DNA from: Borovskyia barvae
Taxonomy: Eukaryota; Euglenozoa; Kinetoplastea; Trypanosomatida; Trypanosomatidae
Direction of reading: 5' to 3'
Length of the DNA stretch: 64,000 nucleotides
Assembly: GCA_030849085.1 (NCBI GenBank)
Contig: JASAOM010001066.1
Span: 64,828 to 128,827 of the forward strand
Position 1 is the first letter of the stretch. Each line of letters starts with the position of its first letter. Made by a program: the position numbers and the translations under genes. The notes beneath the pieces are model-generated. The model saw only the letters and a list, made by a program, of their open reading frames with translations. It searched no databases and was not told the DNA's origin. Shown here piece after piece: positions 51,850 through 62,456 of the stretch.

Positions 51850-52812
51850 ATGACGTCCACCTCCAACCCTCGCCGAGATAGTTTCGTGTCCGTCTTCGCG
51901 GGTGGCTTTGCGGGGGTATGCTCGACATGTGTGACGAACCCGCTGGACACAATCCGTGTCCGGCTTTCCTCAGGTCGTTCGGCGACAGGTAAGCCCCATA
52001 AGAGTCTCTGGCTGACCGCTCGCGAACTCTTTGATGAGGGTCTGTGGCACGCCTTCAGCCGCGGCCTCGGGGCGAACATTATGGCGTCGATGCCCTCCAA
52101 TGCCGTGTACTTGCCCACCTATCGATTTCTCTCCAACGAGCTCACGGCGTTGGAGGTAAACGAGAATGTGCGACCGCTGTGCTGTGCGTTCGGGGCCGTG
52201 ACGGCCACTAATCTCACGCTTTCCCCACTCTTCGTGATACGGACCCGAGTGCAGGTGGATGACAGACTCACCATCCGCCAAGTCTTTCGCGATGTCATGC
52301 GGCGGGATGGCGTCCCCGGATTTTATCGGGGAGCGGTGACGAACGTGGCAGGGCGCTTTGTGGAAGAAGGGTGTTTCTGGACGGTGTATGAACTCCTCAA
52401 GCGAGTTACCAACGAGGGAGGCTTCGGTAACGGGGGCTTCTGGTGGGCCTCAGCGGCGATGGTGTCGCTCACGATGACGGCAAAACTGGCAGCTGTCAGC
52501 ATTGCCTATCCCTACAACGTTGTCATGAATCACATGCGCACGGTCAACAAAGTAACCGGAAAGCACGACTACGTCCGTATCGCCCCCACAGTGCGGCACA
52601 TCTACCGTGCCGATGGATTCGTGGGGTTCTACAAGGGCTTGGCGCCTCAGATTCTGCGCAGCTTGATCAGTAAAGCTACTCAAATTTATTCCTTTGAGTT
52701 GGCCCTGTACACCTACGCGCAGATGTACAACCGGCCCCCCCCTGCTGTGCCAGTGGAGTGCATAATCGACCCTGCTGCTGAGCCGAGGGAGGCTGCGACC
52801 ACGTCGGACTGA
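51850..52812 (+). CDS. Mitochondrial carrier family protein, Rim2/SLC25A33-36-like
   Basis: The protein has 320 residues from the ATG at 51850; the frame extends back only to a GTG. Three repeats of about 100 residues are present, as in SLC25 transporters of the inner mitochondrial membrane. Signatures are uneven: repeat 1 has the full PLDTIR (31-36), repeat 2 has PLFVIR (126-131) and repeat 3 has PYNVVM (221-226). An aromatic residue in repeat 2 with the following TRVQ is typical of the pyrimidine-nucleotide, folate and NAD carriers (PIW-type motif), and SIAYPYNVV in repeat 3 recalls Rim2. The C-terminal 25 residues are a Pro/Glu/Ala tail. Substrate is not certain; a nucleotide or folate-type cofactor is my best guess. 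Confidence 0.88.
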   Translation: MTSTSNPRRDSFVSVFAGGFAGVCSTCVTNPLDTIRVRLSSGRSATGKPHKSLWLTARELFDEGLWHAFSRGLGANIMASMPSNAVYLPTYRFLSNELTALEVNENVRPLCCAFGAVTATNLTLSPLFVIRTRVQVDDRLTIRQVFRDVMRRDGVPGFYRGAVTNVAGRFVEEGCFWTVYELLKRVTNEGGFGNGGFWWASAAMVSLTMTAKLAAVSIAYPYNVVMNHMRTVNKVTGKHDYVRIAPTVRHIYRADGFVGFYKGLAPQILRSLISKATQIYSFELALYTYAQMYNRPPPAVPVECIIDPAAEPREAATTSD

Positions 52813-55073
52813 GTGGCAGCGAACTTCTGAAGGAGGTTGGGGGTTGAACGGGCCTCATCATTAGAGGTGCCGATGGCTTGCGTGCGGGCGGCTTACTGCA
52901 CCGGGTCGGGTGGTTTGCAGAACGTGTGCCTCTTTCTCTTCTGTTTGATCTCTTCTCCTCCTGGTCGTTCTCTGCCCACTCCGCATTCCCGTTGTAGGGA
53001 ACGGCTCCTCCCGGTGTGCCGTGGCGGAGGGGAGAGAAGAGAAGTGCGGAGAAGGGGAGGAGGCGCGGTTGTCGTGTGGGGCTGAAGGAGTGACGTGTGC
53101 GCCTTCTCGCCGTCGTGCGTGAGAAATGCTCATCTCTGTGCGACAACGGAATGGGCTGAAAACGGGCGAGACAGACGGACGCGAGAGGAGACGCGGGAAG
53201 GGGAGAGGAGAAGAGGTGGCGGCGCCGGTGGATAATGCTGTGGGGCTTTCCACTATGCTGGTCTTCCTGACCAAGATGAAGGAGCAGGTTGCTCTGCGCC
53301 CCCCCTTCTGCCTCTTCCCAAAGAGAAGGAAAACCAAGAGTAGAAGAGGTTTGCGTGTGTCGCGAAGCCAAGATGCTGATACGGGCGAGGAAATGGATGC
53401 GTGAAGAGAGAAGGGGCTGGTGGTGGTGGGAAGGGAACTATCCTCCAATACATCCACATGTGTTTCCGTGCAAAAAACAAAAGGTTGTCGAAAATAAAGG
53501 GGGGGAGGTACCGATCGTTCCGAGGATGGCCGTGGTGCTAAACGGCATCTACCCACACACCCACACGAACTCATCGATCTATCGATATAATTATCTAAAA
53601 AAACTAGAATCAACACCAGCAGCAAATGTGGGAGGAGGGATAAAGCATGTTCTCTGCTGCAGGAGTCAGAAGAGCAAAACTACCGGTAACACCGTCTGTC
53701 TGTGTGTGTCTGCCGTTCGCATGCTTTCACTTGCGTGCGCGTTTTCTCTCCCCTCCTCCTGTTTATCTGCGCGTGATGTGGGTCTGTTTGTCGTTGTGGT
53801 GATCCCTCTTTTTTTTTTTGTCACAGATGGTGGGCGACAGCCAAAGCAGGAGAGCGTTGGACTTTCTCCCAACCTTCATAGAGTGCCTGTACGCGCAGAG
53901 GCAGCACCCCGCTCTCCCTCTCCTCTCCTCTTTCGGGGTCACATACACTCACACACGTGAAAACATTAAAGAGAAGCAACACAAGCAGAAGAAGAAGAGT
54001 GGAGGAGATGTGAATAGTGCAGAAGACGTCTGGCTGGATGGAAAAAAGCCTTCGTTGGAGGAGGTACAACAATAAATAAAGACATCAATGGGAACCGAAG
54101 TAGCACATCTGTGCCCACCCATCTTTGGCGGAACGGAGACCGGCTATCCCAACGGTTCGTGGAAGGATCGATGCGAATGCCCCCCTCCCTTCTCTTTCCT
54201 TTACACAGATGTTAGTGAAGAGGCGAAGTGAGTACGGCGGTGTTGGTGGTGGGGATAACGCCCACTGCCGCACTCCCTCCGCACTGCTCAACCGCTTCAC
54301 AAAGAGCCGCCTCGCGTGCAGGCCTTTGTTTCGTTCTCTTTCCTTCCTCACTCCACTCGTACGTTCAAATTTTGTGTCGTCACGGCACGTGCGGGCGAGT
54401 AGGAAGGGGTGCTTATGGGGAGAGAGAGGGAGGGTTGTCTAAGGAAATGGTGCAGCGGTGAGGTGCACCTTCCTTTTTTGCGGGGGGTAGGGTAGGAGGG
54501 GGGGGGGACTGCAGAGAGGAAGTCTCACAGGAAGAGGCCCGCTACATCAACACTGGGCAAAGCACCTTCACGGCCTTGTCGCACGCGACATCGCAGCGCC
54601 AAGTTATGCATGGCCATAGAGTAATCTCATTTCTCACCCACTCTCTCTCCCCCCCCGTGCTGCTTTCCTCCTCCCTTTCTCCCCCTCTTGGGCGCATTCT
54701 CCTTCACCTCCGGTAGAGCCTTCCTCTTTTCTCTCTCCTTCTATCGTCTCTCACCACCACGGACAGAGCGAAGCCGTCGCCCCTTCTGCTGTCGGCCCGC
54801 CACCTGTCCTTCCCCTTTTACGCTTGTGCTCTCAAGGGCGTGGGTGTGCGCGTGTGCGGGGGAAAGAGGGGAGGGGAGGCTTTGGGTGGCGCCCGCTCCA
54901 CCATTGGTCAGTCCTCTTTTTTTTTCACTGACGTATAGACACGCGCACCCGCCCCGATACACCCTAGACAAACCCATCGCACGTAGCAAAAGAGCTTACC
55001 GGACAGCGCGGCGTCAAAGACGTAGAGAGAGAACAAAGCTTCACATCTGTCCTGTGACTGCCATTTGCTTTTC
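52813..55073. other. 2.26-kb intergenic region
   Basis: Mixed G-rich and CT-rich blocks. Several plus-strand frames of 80-220 codons here (for example about 53.3-54.0 kb) are low complexity and start poorly, so I do not call them. A T-rich tract and an AG at 54937-54938 are the likely acceptor of the next gene. Confidence 0.6.
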
Positions 55074-57452
55074 ATGAAGGACGTCGCCGCGTCAGCGGAG
55101 GGTGAGGGGACAGCGGCGGCGACCACATCGGCCTCTCCGCCCATCACCACCTCCTCCCCCTCTTCACTCCTCCCGTTTGGTGCACTTCTTTACGAGGAGT
55201 ATTTGCGCTTACCGGAGGAAAGGGCGGCGTTCCTCCCGCCCACGCGCTACGCCGATTACCTTCACCATTTCGGTTTCTGCATCGAGCGTGAGAGCGTCGG
55301 GGTGAGCGCGTCGCTGCCAGAGGTGCCGCATGACTCTCGCCACGCTGAGCGGAAGGCGCACGTGCCTGCCAATGCGCGTTCAGTGGCGGGAGCGGAGGCG
55401 GATGGCCCTCACAGACCCGTCGCCCACGCAGGCTGGGGTTTACCGGAGGCCTTCAAACGAGAGGCAGATGAGCGCTGCATGGCGGTGGGCTCCCTTCGCG
55501 GCGTGACAACGTACGCTGCTGTCGCTGAGCAACTCGTGGAGCCGTTCAAGGCGGTAACGTGGCGCCAAACCTCAACAGAATGTGCGGTGAAAATCGCCCG
55601 ATGTATCTATGCCTGGCTGTGCACCAACATGACGCTGGCGGCCAAAGCAGCGGTACTTGCCGAAGAGGCAGCAGAGGAGAGCGTCAGAGCCGCTGCCATC
55701 GTTCGCCCTCCTGCACAGCAGAAGTCTGCGGCGCGCAAGTCCACCCGCTCGTCGCAGAAGTCAAAGGAAGCTCCCACTGTTGAGGAACCGGAAGTGCCGG
55801 TGGATCCGTTGGTGGCTGCGCTGCAGTCCCGACGAGCCTCACCGCAGCTGCTCGCCAAGTTGTACATGACCATGATGAGCACCGTTGGCGTATCGTGCGA
55901 AGTGGTAGAGGGGCAGTTGAAGGGGGTGGCACCGGAGGAGTCCTTCGAGTGGAGTTGGAACATGGTGTCGCTGGAGGGTCAGCAGTACTTGGTGGACGTG
56001 GCAGCGGCTTTATCCAATGGTGTGTTGCGTGACGTGCCGCCGACATCCTCCCCCGCCCCCGTGGAGGCCACCGCAGGGGGTGCAAAGCCACAGAAAGGGA
56101 TCAGCGGACAGGGACGTGGCAACCCATCGGCAGCACCCGTTCCACCAGCTGAAGGGACCAACCGTTTCGACGACGACGACGTTGTGCGGATGCGTTCTAC
56201 CACCCCTGCCACGCTGCGTCGCGACTTTTTCTTCTTTGCCCATCCATCACACTTCCTTTGCTCACACCTCCCCACGGACTCGGTGAAGGCGCTTGTGACG
56301 ACGCCCATCAAAGCACTGCAGTGGGGCGTGCAGCCGAGCTTGACACCAGCGTTTTATCACTATGGTCTGCAGCTCTCATCCCATCAAGCACGAAGCGCTT
56401 TCGTGGCGAGCAGCACACCTGCGTACCTCTCCCTAGTGAATCGAGATGCTGGCCGAACGGAGCTTTGCTGTGTCGTCTACGAGGGCACTCTTCGCAGCTT
56501 GCCGGAGGACCTCACGCAGACAAAGCCCTTGGGGGCAGAATGGGTCTGGCATCAACGTGAAGAGACGACGGACACCCACACCTTTACCCTAACGGTGCCA
56601 CAGGCAGGCTTCTACGTCGTGGTGGTGGGAGCGCGACCTATCCGCGCAGATCCGTACAGCGCCTTCATCACTGTGCCAGAGGAAGAAGCGTTCACGCCGG
56701 TAGTGCGGTACGAGATGCGGGTGGGCTTCACTCCTACGAGCTCCCCAGTGCTACCGCGGCAGTTTCTTTCGCCGTCGCTGTGCCGCCTGATGTCGCCTCT
56801 GAGTGCCCAACTCGCCCCAGGGCGGCACATATTCCGGGTGATGCCGTCGTGCAGCAACGTGTTGGCTGCGGCGGTTGTTCGACTGACCCCCACCACGGGT
56901 CTTCGCACTCTTGTCTCGTTTCTCCCCTTCGAACCACGCCGAGCCGTCTTCGAGGGTCCTGCAGAGGTCCGAGGCGGCGAAGTGGTGGAGGTGTGGATCC
57001 TTTACGGAGCCCCAGACCGTAACGGGCAGCAGTTGGGTCAGCGCACGGCGGCCCTGCCATCCGTAGAACCTGCTGCTCTACTCTCGCGCCTCGCCTCCGC
57101 CGACGTTCCGCGCACCAAGGCGATGGATAAGAAAAAGAAAGGTGAAGCTGCGGCTGAGCTGCGGCGGCACACCATTGAGGAGGCGCGACGGACTCAACTA
57201 ACGCAGGCACGGTGCCGTGGAGAGGTGTTTCTGCGGTTGGTGGGTGGCATGGAGGTGCGCCACTTCGTCTCCCCGTCGATGTTGTCCATCATACAACCTC
57301 AGCCAACCGTGGAGCAGGAGCGGGGTATGGTGTTGCGCCGTCTGGCAGGAGTCACGGCACCGCTGCTGACCGAGGCGGCGCAGACCGCACGGCATCAACC
57401 GGTGCCGGTCGGAGGGTACTTTGCTGCGGTGCCGACGGCCACCAAGACGTGA
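55074..57452 (+). CDS. KY/Cyk3-type transglutaminase-like protein, catalytic residues lost
   Basis: The protein has 792 residues from the ATG at 55074. Residues about 145-310 fit the transglutaminase-like fold (VTWRQTSTECAVKIARCIYAWLC, then LLAKLYMTMMSTVGVSCEVV, then FEWSWNMVSLEGQQYLVDV), followed by RRDFFFFAHPSHFLCSHLPTDS, a hallmark of the KY/Cyk3 group. The cysteine protease-like triad is broken: the Cys position is S256 (RRASPQLL), the His position is W293 (EWSWN), and only D308 (LVDV) remains. The W293-D308 spacing of 15 equals the usual His-Asp spacing, which supports this alignment. A Lys/Ser-rich loop (KKSTRSSQKS type, about 215-235) interrupts the fold. Beta-rich repeats follow to the C-terminus. 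It is probably a scaffold, perhaps cytoskeletal as for KY and Cyk3; this is inferred. Confidence 0.82.
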   Translation: MKDVAASAEGEGTAAATTSASPPITTSSPSSLLPFGALLYEEYLRLPEERAAFLPPTRYADYLHHFGFCIERESVGVSASLPEVPHDSRHAERKAHVPANARSVAGAEADGPHRPVAHAGWGLPEAFKREADERCMAVGSLRGVTTYAAVAEQLVEPFKAVTWRQTSTECAVKIARCIYAWLCTNMTLAAKAAVLAEEAAEESVRAAAIVRPPAQQKSAARKSTRSSQKSKEAPTVEEPEVPVDPLVAALQSRRASPQLLAKLYMTMMSTVGVSCEVVEGQLKGVAPEESFEWSWNMVSLEGQQYLVDVAAALSNGVLRDVPPTSSPAPVEATAGGAKPQKGISGQGRGNPSAAPVPPAEGTNRFDDDDVVRMRSTTPATLRRDFFFFAHPSHFLCSHLPTDSVKALVTTPIKALQWGVQPSLTPAFYHYGLQLSSHQARSAFVASSTPAYLSLVNRDAGRTELCCVVYEGTLRSLPEDLTQTKPLGAEWVWHQREETTDTHTFTLTVPQAGFYVVVVGARPIRADPYSAFITVPEEEAFTPVVRYEMRVGFTPTSSPVLPRQFLSPSLCRLMSPLSAQLAPGRHIFRVMPSCSNVLAAAVVRLTPTTGLRTLVSFLPFEPRRAVFEGPAEVRGGEVVEVWILYGAPDRNGQQLGQRTAALPSVEPAALLSRLASADVPRTKAMDKKKKGEAAAELRRHTIEEARRTQLTQARCRGEVFLRLVGGMEVRHFVSPSMLSIIQPQPTVEQERGMVLRRLAGVTAPLLTEAAQTARHQPVPVGGYFAAVPTATKT

Positions 57453-58649
57453 TTATATTGTCGGGGTGGGGTGGGGGTGGGGGCTACTAAATCTTCTACT
57501 GCCTCCCTTCTTGCTCTTCTCTCCTCGTGTTGCTCCCCTTTGTTTCACCGAGTGAAAGATGAAGAGAGAGAGAGAGAGAGGGAGGGAGAGGGTTGGCGCG
57601 TGTGGGTCTGCGTGTGTGTGACATTTTTAGCAGCATGCACTTCCCTATGGCCTTCTTTTGCTGGTCCTCTCCTCTCACTCTACACCCTCTGCTCCCAGTA
57701 GCACCTTGTATGGCTACTGCTGCCGACAGACACATAAGGGGGAGGGCGCGGAAAGGGTAAGATAGGTGATGAAGGTGGCGATGGTGAAGGCGTGAACGAG
57801 CAGAGTGAATGAAGGGGGGTGGGAAGGGAGGGGGATGAGAGGGTGGAGAGGGGAAGAAGGAACGCACGATATACTATGGCGGGTCTTCTTTGAATTACTG
57901 CTGCTACTTCTTCCTCTTCTCACTCTGCCTATACACGTGCGTATGTGCGCACCGAACTTCTTTTAAAAATAGTATCCCTTTCGCCGTTGCGCGGGCGTGC
58001 ACGGAAGATGTAGAGTCATCATGAGAATAACCCGAACGGGCCATCACGGTATCCTTAGCGAAAGCGTGGAAGCGAAGGACGGAAGAAAAGAGAGGGGCAG
58101 GAGAGCAGAGCTGGCGAGCAGGACGGCCTCCCCCCCCTCTCCTCTCTCTGCGGCTGAAGTGTCAAGTGGAGGTGCGAGTATGTGTGAAGTTGGCTCCGTT
58201 CGGTGCACGTGAGTCTCCCCCCCCCTTCACTAGACTTCGTTTTTCCATCCGTTTCCTTATTGTGAGAGGGGAAAGCAAGGGGAAGGAGAAGAGAGAACGG
58301 GCTCCGGTACTGGCCTCTCTTCTTCTTCGCTTTCCTCTCCACACAAGGTGATGTTGCCCGTGAGCGCACGTCACCGCCCTGATTACCGTTACGCTCCTGT
58401 TCCTCTTCACTATTCCGCACCTTTCCCTCTCGGTCGACTTTCTCTCTCTCTCTCACTCGCTTTGCGTCCACACCGCATCTCCCTCTTCTCTCCCCCTTTT
58501 CCTAGCCTTTATGCGATGTTTGCGTCCCAACACCGTGTTGCCGGTTACCCTTTCAATTCTGTAGGCGGCTGTACTGCCGTCGGCCATCCCCCTCTACCGC
58601 TTTCCTTTTTGCTGCGAGACAGCCGTATCCTTGACGCGGCGATCTCAAG
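57453..58649. other. 1.2-kb intergenic region
   Basis: GA tract near 57562-57580, purine-rich 57735-57870, CT tract 58440-58460 and an AG at 58504-58505 that should splice the monooxygenase mRNA. Short upstream ORFs lie after that AG. No full gene seen. Confidence 0.7.
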
Positions 58650-58668
58650 ATGCGCTCGTGTGCGGTGA
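58516..58668 (+). other. Upstream ORF overlapping the monooxygenase start
   Basis: After the predicted acceptor AG at 58504-58505, an ATG at 58516 opens a 50-codon frame that ends at 58668, past the ATG at 58650. Another ATG at 58511 opens a 17-codon frame ending at 58564. Either could lower translation of the main frame if the leader is spliced at 58505. Confidence 0.45.
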
Positions 58669-60368
58669 TCGGCTGCGGTCCGGCTGGCATGGTGGCGAGC
58701 ACGGTGCTGCGCCAGAGTGGCCTTATGGTGACCTGCTTCGATGTCGCCCCAGAGCCCGGCGGCATCTGGGCCAGCAACGCCCGAGACGTCTTCTCCAGCC
58801 GAGGCTGCATATCTCCCGTGTATCCGTCCATGCGCTGCTTTTTGCCGAAGGAACTGATGGCCTTTAGCGATGTCCGCTTTGATTATGCCGTCGCCCAGTT
58901 CCCCCACCACACAGCAGTGCAGCATTACATGCAGCAGTACGCGACCCGGAAAGGCGTGCGCGGGCTCACGCGCTTCAACTCCAAAGTGGAGTCGGTCCGG
59001 TTCGACATGAAGGACCGGCAGTGGAAGCTGCTCTCCGTCAACGTCGTGAATGGAGATGTGATGGAGTGGTCCTTCGACCGAATCTGCGTGTGCACCGGGC
59101 ACACCCAAGAGGTTCACTTCCCGCCAAACCTGCGGGAGACGCTCCAGGGCTATGTACGAGAGGGCGGTGAGGTGCATCACTCGGCACATGTGAAGGACTT
59201 CAGGGCCTTTCACAAGAAGCGCGTGGTTGTTGTTGGTGATGGCGTTTCCGCCTACGACTACTGTGTGGAGCTAAAACGGATGGGCGCGGAGGTGTTTCAC
59301 AGCACCGCCATGCAGGCGGCTGCCTCGCCTGTGACCAGCGAAGTTGGTGCCCCATCCTCACCGCCCTCTCTGACGCGGGCTCTCTGGGAGGGAGCGGCAG
59401 CCATGCCGGTTGGCGCAACACATGCAGCGAACGGGCCATCTGACCTGCGCGTGGCAGCTGATATGGCGACCTCCTTGGCAGACTTAGCCGCACTCCTTCC
59501 ATGGATGCGCAGAGACGAAGGGGGCCACACCACCGCTCACCTTCTGCGACGCTGGCTGCGGTACCGCAATCGCAGATTGGAGGGCGTTCAGACGGTTGGC
59601 CTTCCGCTCGACAATCATGGGCGGGGACTTCGCTTTGCCTCCGATCCTTTGCGGAAGGAAAGTGCACGAGAGAAGGTTGAGGTGGCCCGGTTGCGGGCTT
59701 TCGCGGGGACGAAGGGCAGTCCCGTTGCGGGAATGTTCATCGACAACATTGACGCTGTCATATGCGCTACGGGATACAACCGGCGGTACCCATTCTTGCA
59801 CCAAGATGTGCGCCGTGTGCTCGAACGTGAGGACCAGCAGCTCCTCACCTCCTCGTTGCCCTCTTTTCCGGTTTCGCCCTGCCCGACGCACGCCCTGGGT
59901 GAGGAGGTGAATGTGGAGTCCAGCGTGAACCGTCGAGGACTTTACCTTGGTACCCTGTGGTCTGCCCAGCCGTCCTTGGCGTTGGTGGGGTACCAGAAGG
60001 AATTACTGCCCCCTTTTCTCCTCTACGAGGCACAGGCCCGCTTCGTTGCATACGTCTTTACCGAGCGGACGGCGCTCCCAGTGGGGGAGGCCGGGATGTC
60101 AGCGCGAGAAACAGAACTGATACGGGCGAACCCGGGGCTAGCGGACCTGTACAATGACAGCGATGGTGTGGGACTGCGCTCGGCGGTATACTTCAATGTC
60201 CTCCAGCACGAGTTGGGCGTTAGTTCGAGGGATACATACGCAGCGAAACTACGGCAGCGACAGTGGTGGCTGCTGTCCTCCATGCTGGTCCGCCTCTACC
60301 ACAAAGCGCGCTCCATGGCACCGCTGAAGCGTAAGCAGCAGCACATACTCTTCAGTAATAAAATATGA
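58650..60368 (+). CDS. Flavin-containing monooxygenase-like protein
   Basis: The protein has 572 residues. The FAD-binding Rossmann motif is at the very start (GCGPAG, 8-13), followed by EPGGIW near residue 40, as in flavin monooxygenases. The NADPH-binding motif GDGVSA is at 196-201, and the ATGY motif (CATGYNRRYPFL) at 373-376 is typical of FMO and related N-hydroxylating enzymes. The exact FMO fingerprint (FxGxxxH) is not clear; the segment before the NADPH site reads GEVHHSAHVKDF, which may be its counterpart. A low-complexity insert lies at about 215-270. FMOs oxidise nitrogen or sulphur in small molecules; the substrate is unknown. There is no membrane segment or clear targeting signal. 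Confidence 0.9.
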   Translation: MRSCAVIGCGPAGMVASTVLRQSGLMVTCFDVAPEPGGIWASNARDVFSSRGCISPVYPSMRCFLPKELMAFSDVRFDYAVAQFPHHTAVQHYMQQYATRKGVRGLTRFNSKVESVRFDMKDRQWKLLSVNVVNGDVMEWSFDRICVCTGHTQEVHFPPNLRETLQGYVREGGEVHHSAHVKDFRAFHKKRVVVVGDGVSAYDYCVELKRMGAEVFHSTAMQAAASPVTSEVGAPSSPPSLTRALWEGAAAMPVGATHAANGPSDLRVAADMATSLADLAALLPWMRRDEGGHTTAHLLRRWLRYRNRRLEGVQTVGLPLDNHGRGLRFASDPLRKESAREKVEVARLRAFAGTKGSPVAGMFIDNIDAVICATGYNRRYPFLHQDVRRVLEREDQQLLTSSLPSFPVSPCPTHALGEEVNVESSVNRRGLYLGTLWSAQPSLALVGYQKELLPPFLLYEAQARFVAYVFTERTALPVGEAGMSARETELIRANPGLADLYNDSDGVGLRSAVYFNVLQHELGVSSRDTYAAKLRQRQWWLLSSMLVRLYHKARSMAPLKRKQQHILFSNKI

Positions 60369-62456
60369 AGCGGATGCGACGAAACGGAAGCGGGAGGCGG
60401 CAGCCGATGAAAATGGGGTGGAAGGTGGGGAATGCTGTACACGGGCGTCTGAGTCTGTGATGTGTGCCGACATCCGTGGTGGTGGTGCTGCCGGTGGTGG
60501 ACATTCGTTTGTGACGCTGCGTCGATGTCATTGCCCAAAAGGGGCGGTCACTATCGTGGGAAGCGGGATGCGTGGCGTGGACGGCGGTGTGTGTAACGGT
60601 GTGTTTGTCTGTGTGTGCTCGCGTGGAATGGGGCTCCCGGTGGCACGTCGCACTATCATGCTATATTGTCAGAGAGGCAAGAACGACGACCTCCGCGCTC
60701 CCTCAGTACTCCTCTCCCCCCACTCGCTCTTCGCTGTGTTAGCGCGGGGAGAGGGGTGAGGGAGGGAGAGAGAAGGACAAGTCTAGGCATCCCCCCCTCC
60801 CTTTCCCAGCCCCGCTCTCCTCCTTCCTCGGCTACGCTCTTCTTGTTATCGTATTTTCTTTCAAATGGAGGAAAGTTGTACTCCCTTCCCTTCTTTTCCT
60901 CTCACTTCTACCTGGAGGGCTGACTCTCTTTTACGCGTGCAGCGTCCTCGTGTTCACGCGACTTCAGCGCCTTCCCAGGCGAGGTGGTGTAGGTAAGTTG
61001 CCCGCCACCTTCTCTCCTCCGCAACTCTCCTTTCCCTTCACCTCTTCCTTCTTGTCCTTCTTTGCAGCTTTGCTTTCGTCCACAAGCACACGTGACTGTG
61101 TGTGTGCGAAAAAAGAGGGGAGGGGGTAAGGGGTTATGATGATGCGCTCCTTCGACATCTCCGTCCACTCCGTCAGCGACCTTCACGCCAGAGACTCCAT
61201 GTGGTATTCACGGCCTCTTCCGGCGTAGATGGGCCGGTGATGACGTCGTTGTGGATATCCATTGCGGCATCTCTATCTTTACTTCTGCATCTTCGCTTCC
61301 CCCTCTTCTTCTTCTTCTTCCGTCTCTTGCTCTCTTCCACAAACATCTGCCCCCCTCCTCTGTCTCCGTACTCTTTATGATTTCCTGGCCTCTCCAAACC
61401 CCACGCATGCGCGGCCTCGGCTAACCCACCATGCAAGAACCGTTGTGTGTGTGTATCTTGCCTTGCATCGCTTCTGTTGGCTGGCAGCTGAACTACGTCG
61501 ATAAAAGCGCTCCAGAAAAGCTCCTGTACATCGGACGGCACACCCAACAACTCTTTTCACTCCTTCCTATTCCTTTCCCTCCCCCCCTCGCAGCACTGAG
61601 CTACGTTTCTCTCCCTTCCCGATAGAAATTTCCCTTGTTGGCCCTTGTGTACCCGGTGACCCTTTCCGCTGCATTTCTCTCCTCATCTCCGGTAGCCCCT
61701 GTCTTCGTGAGTTGGAGGCCCTTCCATCGCATTCTTTAGCTCGTTTGTTTTGTGGTACTATCCGCTCCGACGGGAACGGGCCCCACAAGGAGGAGGCGCA
61801 GCGACTTACACAAGCGCTAGAAGCCAAAGAAAGGAATCTTTTGAGTTTTGTGGCTGCGTGCCGGTAGACAGCGCTGCCTTCTCCGTAGCGGAGTTTCCCC
61901 ACAAACGGGCTGCTGCACCCTCCGTGTGCGTCGTCGTCCACCCCCGCTCTCCCTGTTTCTCCGTTGGTTGTGGCCGTTCATCGCGAGAACGCCCCTCGTT
62001 AACTCTCCCCGTGGCGTCTCTTCACCACTTCTTCTATCTTGAGGCTCTTTTCGCTTTGTTTCGCCCCCCCTCCCCCCCTCTTCCCACATTCAAGCAACAT
62101 CGTTGTCGGTGGGTCAGGCCTTTCTTGTCCCGTCCCTTCCCTTCCTTCGCACACCTACATGCATGCGCATCCACACCCACACCCACACATACACGCAGAT
62201 ACGCTCACAGATAGACGCGCGTATATCGCACAGGTGCGCTACATTACATCGGCTTGCTTGCGCATTGCAGTCGAAGTGAAGTGCTGTCTTCCATCCAGCG
62301 AAGTGGTGGAGTGAGTGCGCCAAGGGTGAACAGCCCAACGTGTGGGGCCGTCCCTCTCCTACAGTCCCCGAGCCGCTTCGCACGTTTTTTGAGTCTTTCC
62401 TTCCTCCTCCCTCCACCATTAAATTTCTGTGCTTTGCGTGTATAGGGTTTCCATCC
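60369..62456. other. 2.1-kb intergenic region
   Basis: CT-rich and GA-rich blocks and CA-rich repeats near 62173-62190. The acceptor for HslU is probably the AG at 62444-62445. Open frames are short and low complexity. Confidence 0.7.

Noticed and set aside
53289-53960. Plus-strand frame of about 223 codons between the carrier and the KY-type gene
   Set aside because: It has an ambiguous start, mixed low-complexity content and no recognisable domain.
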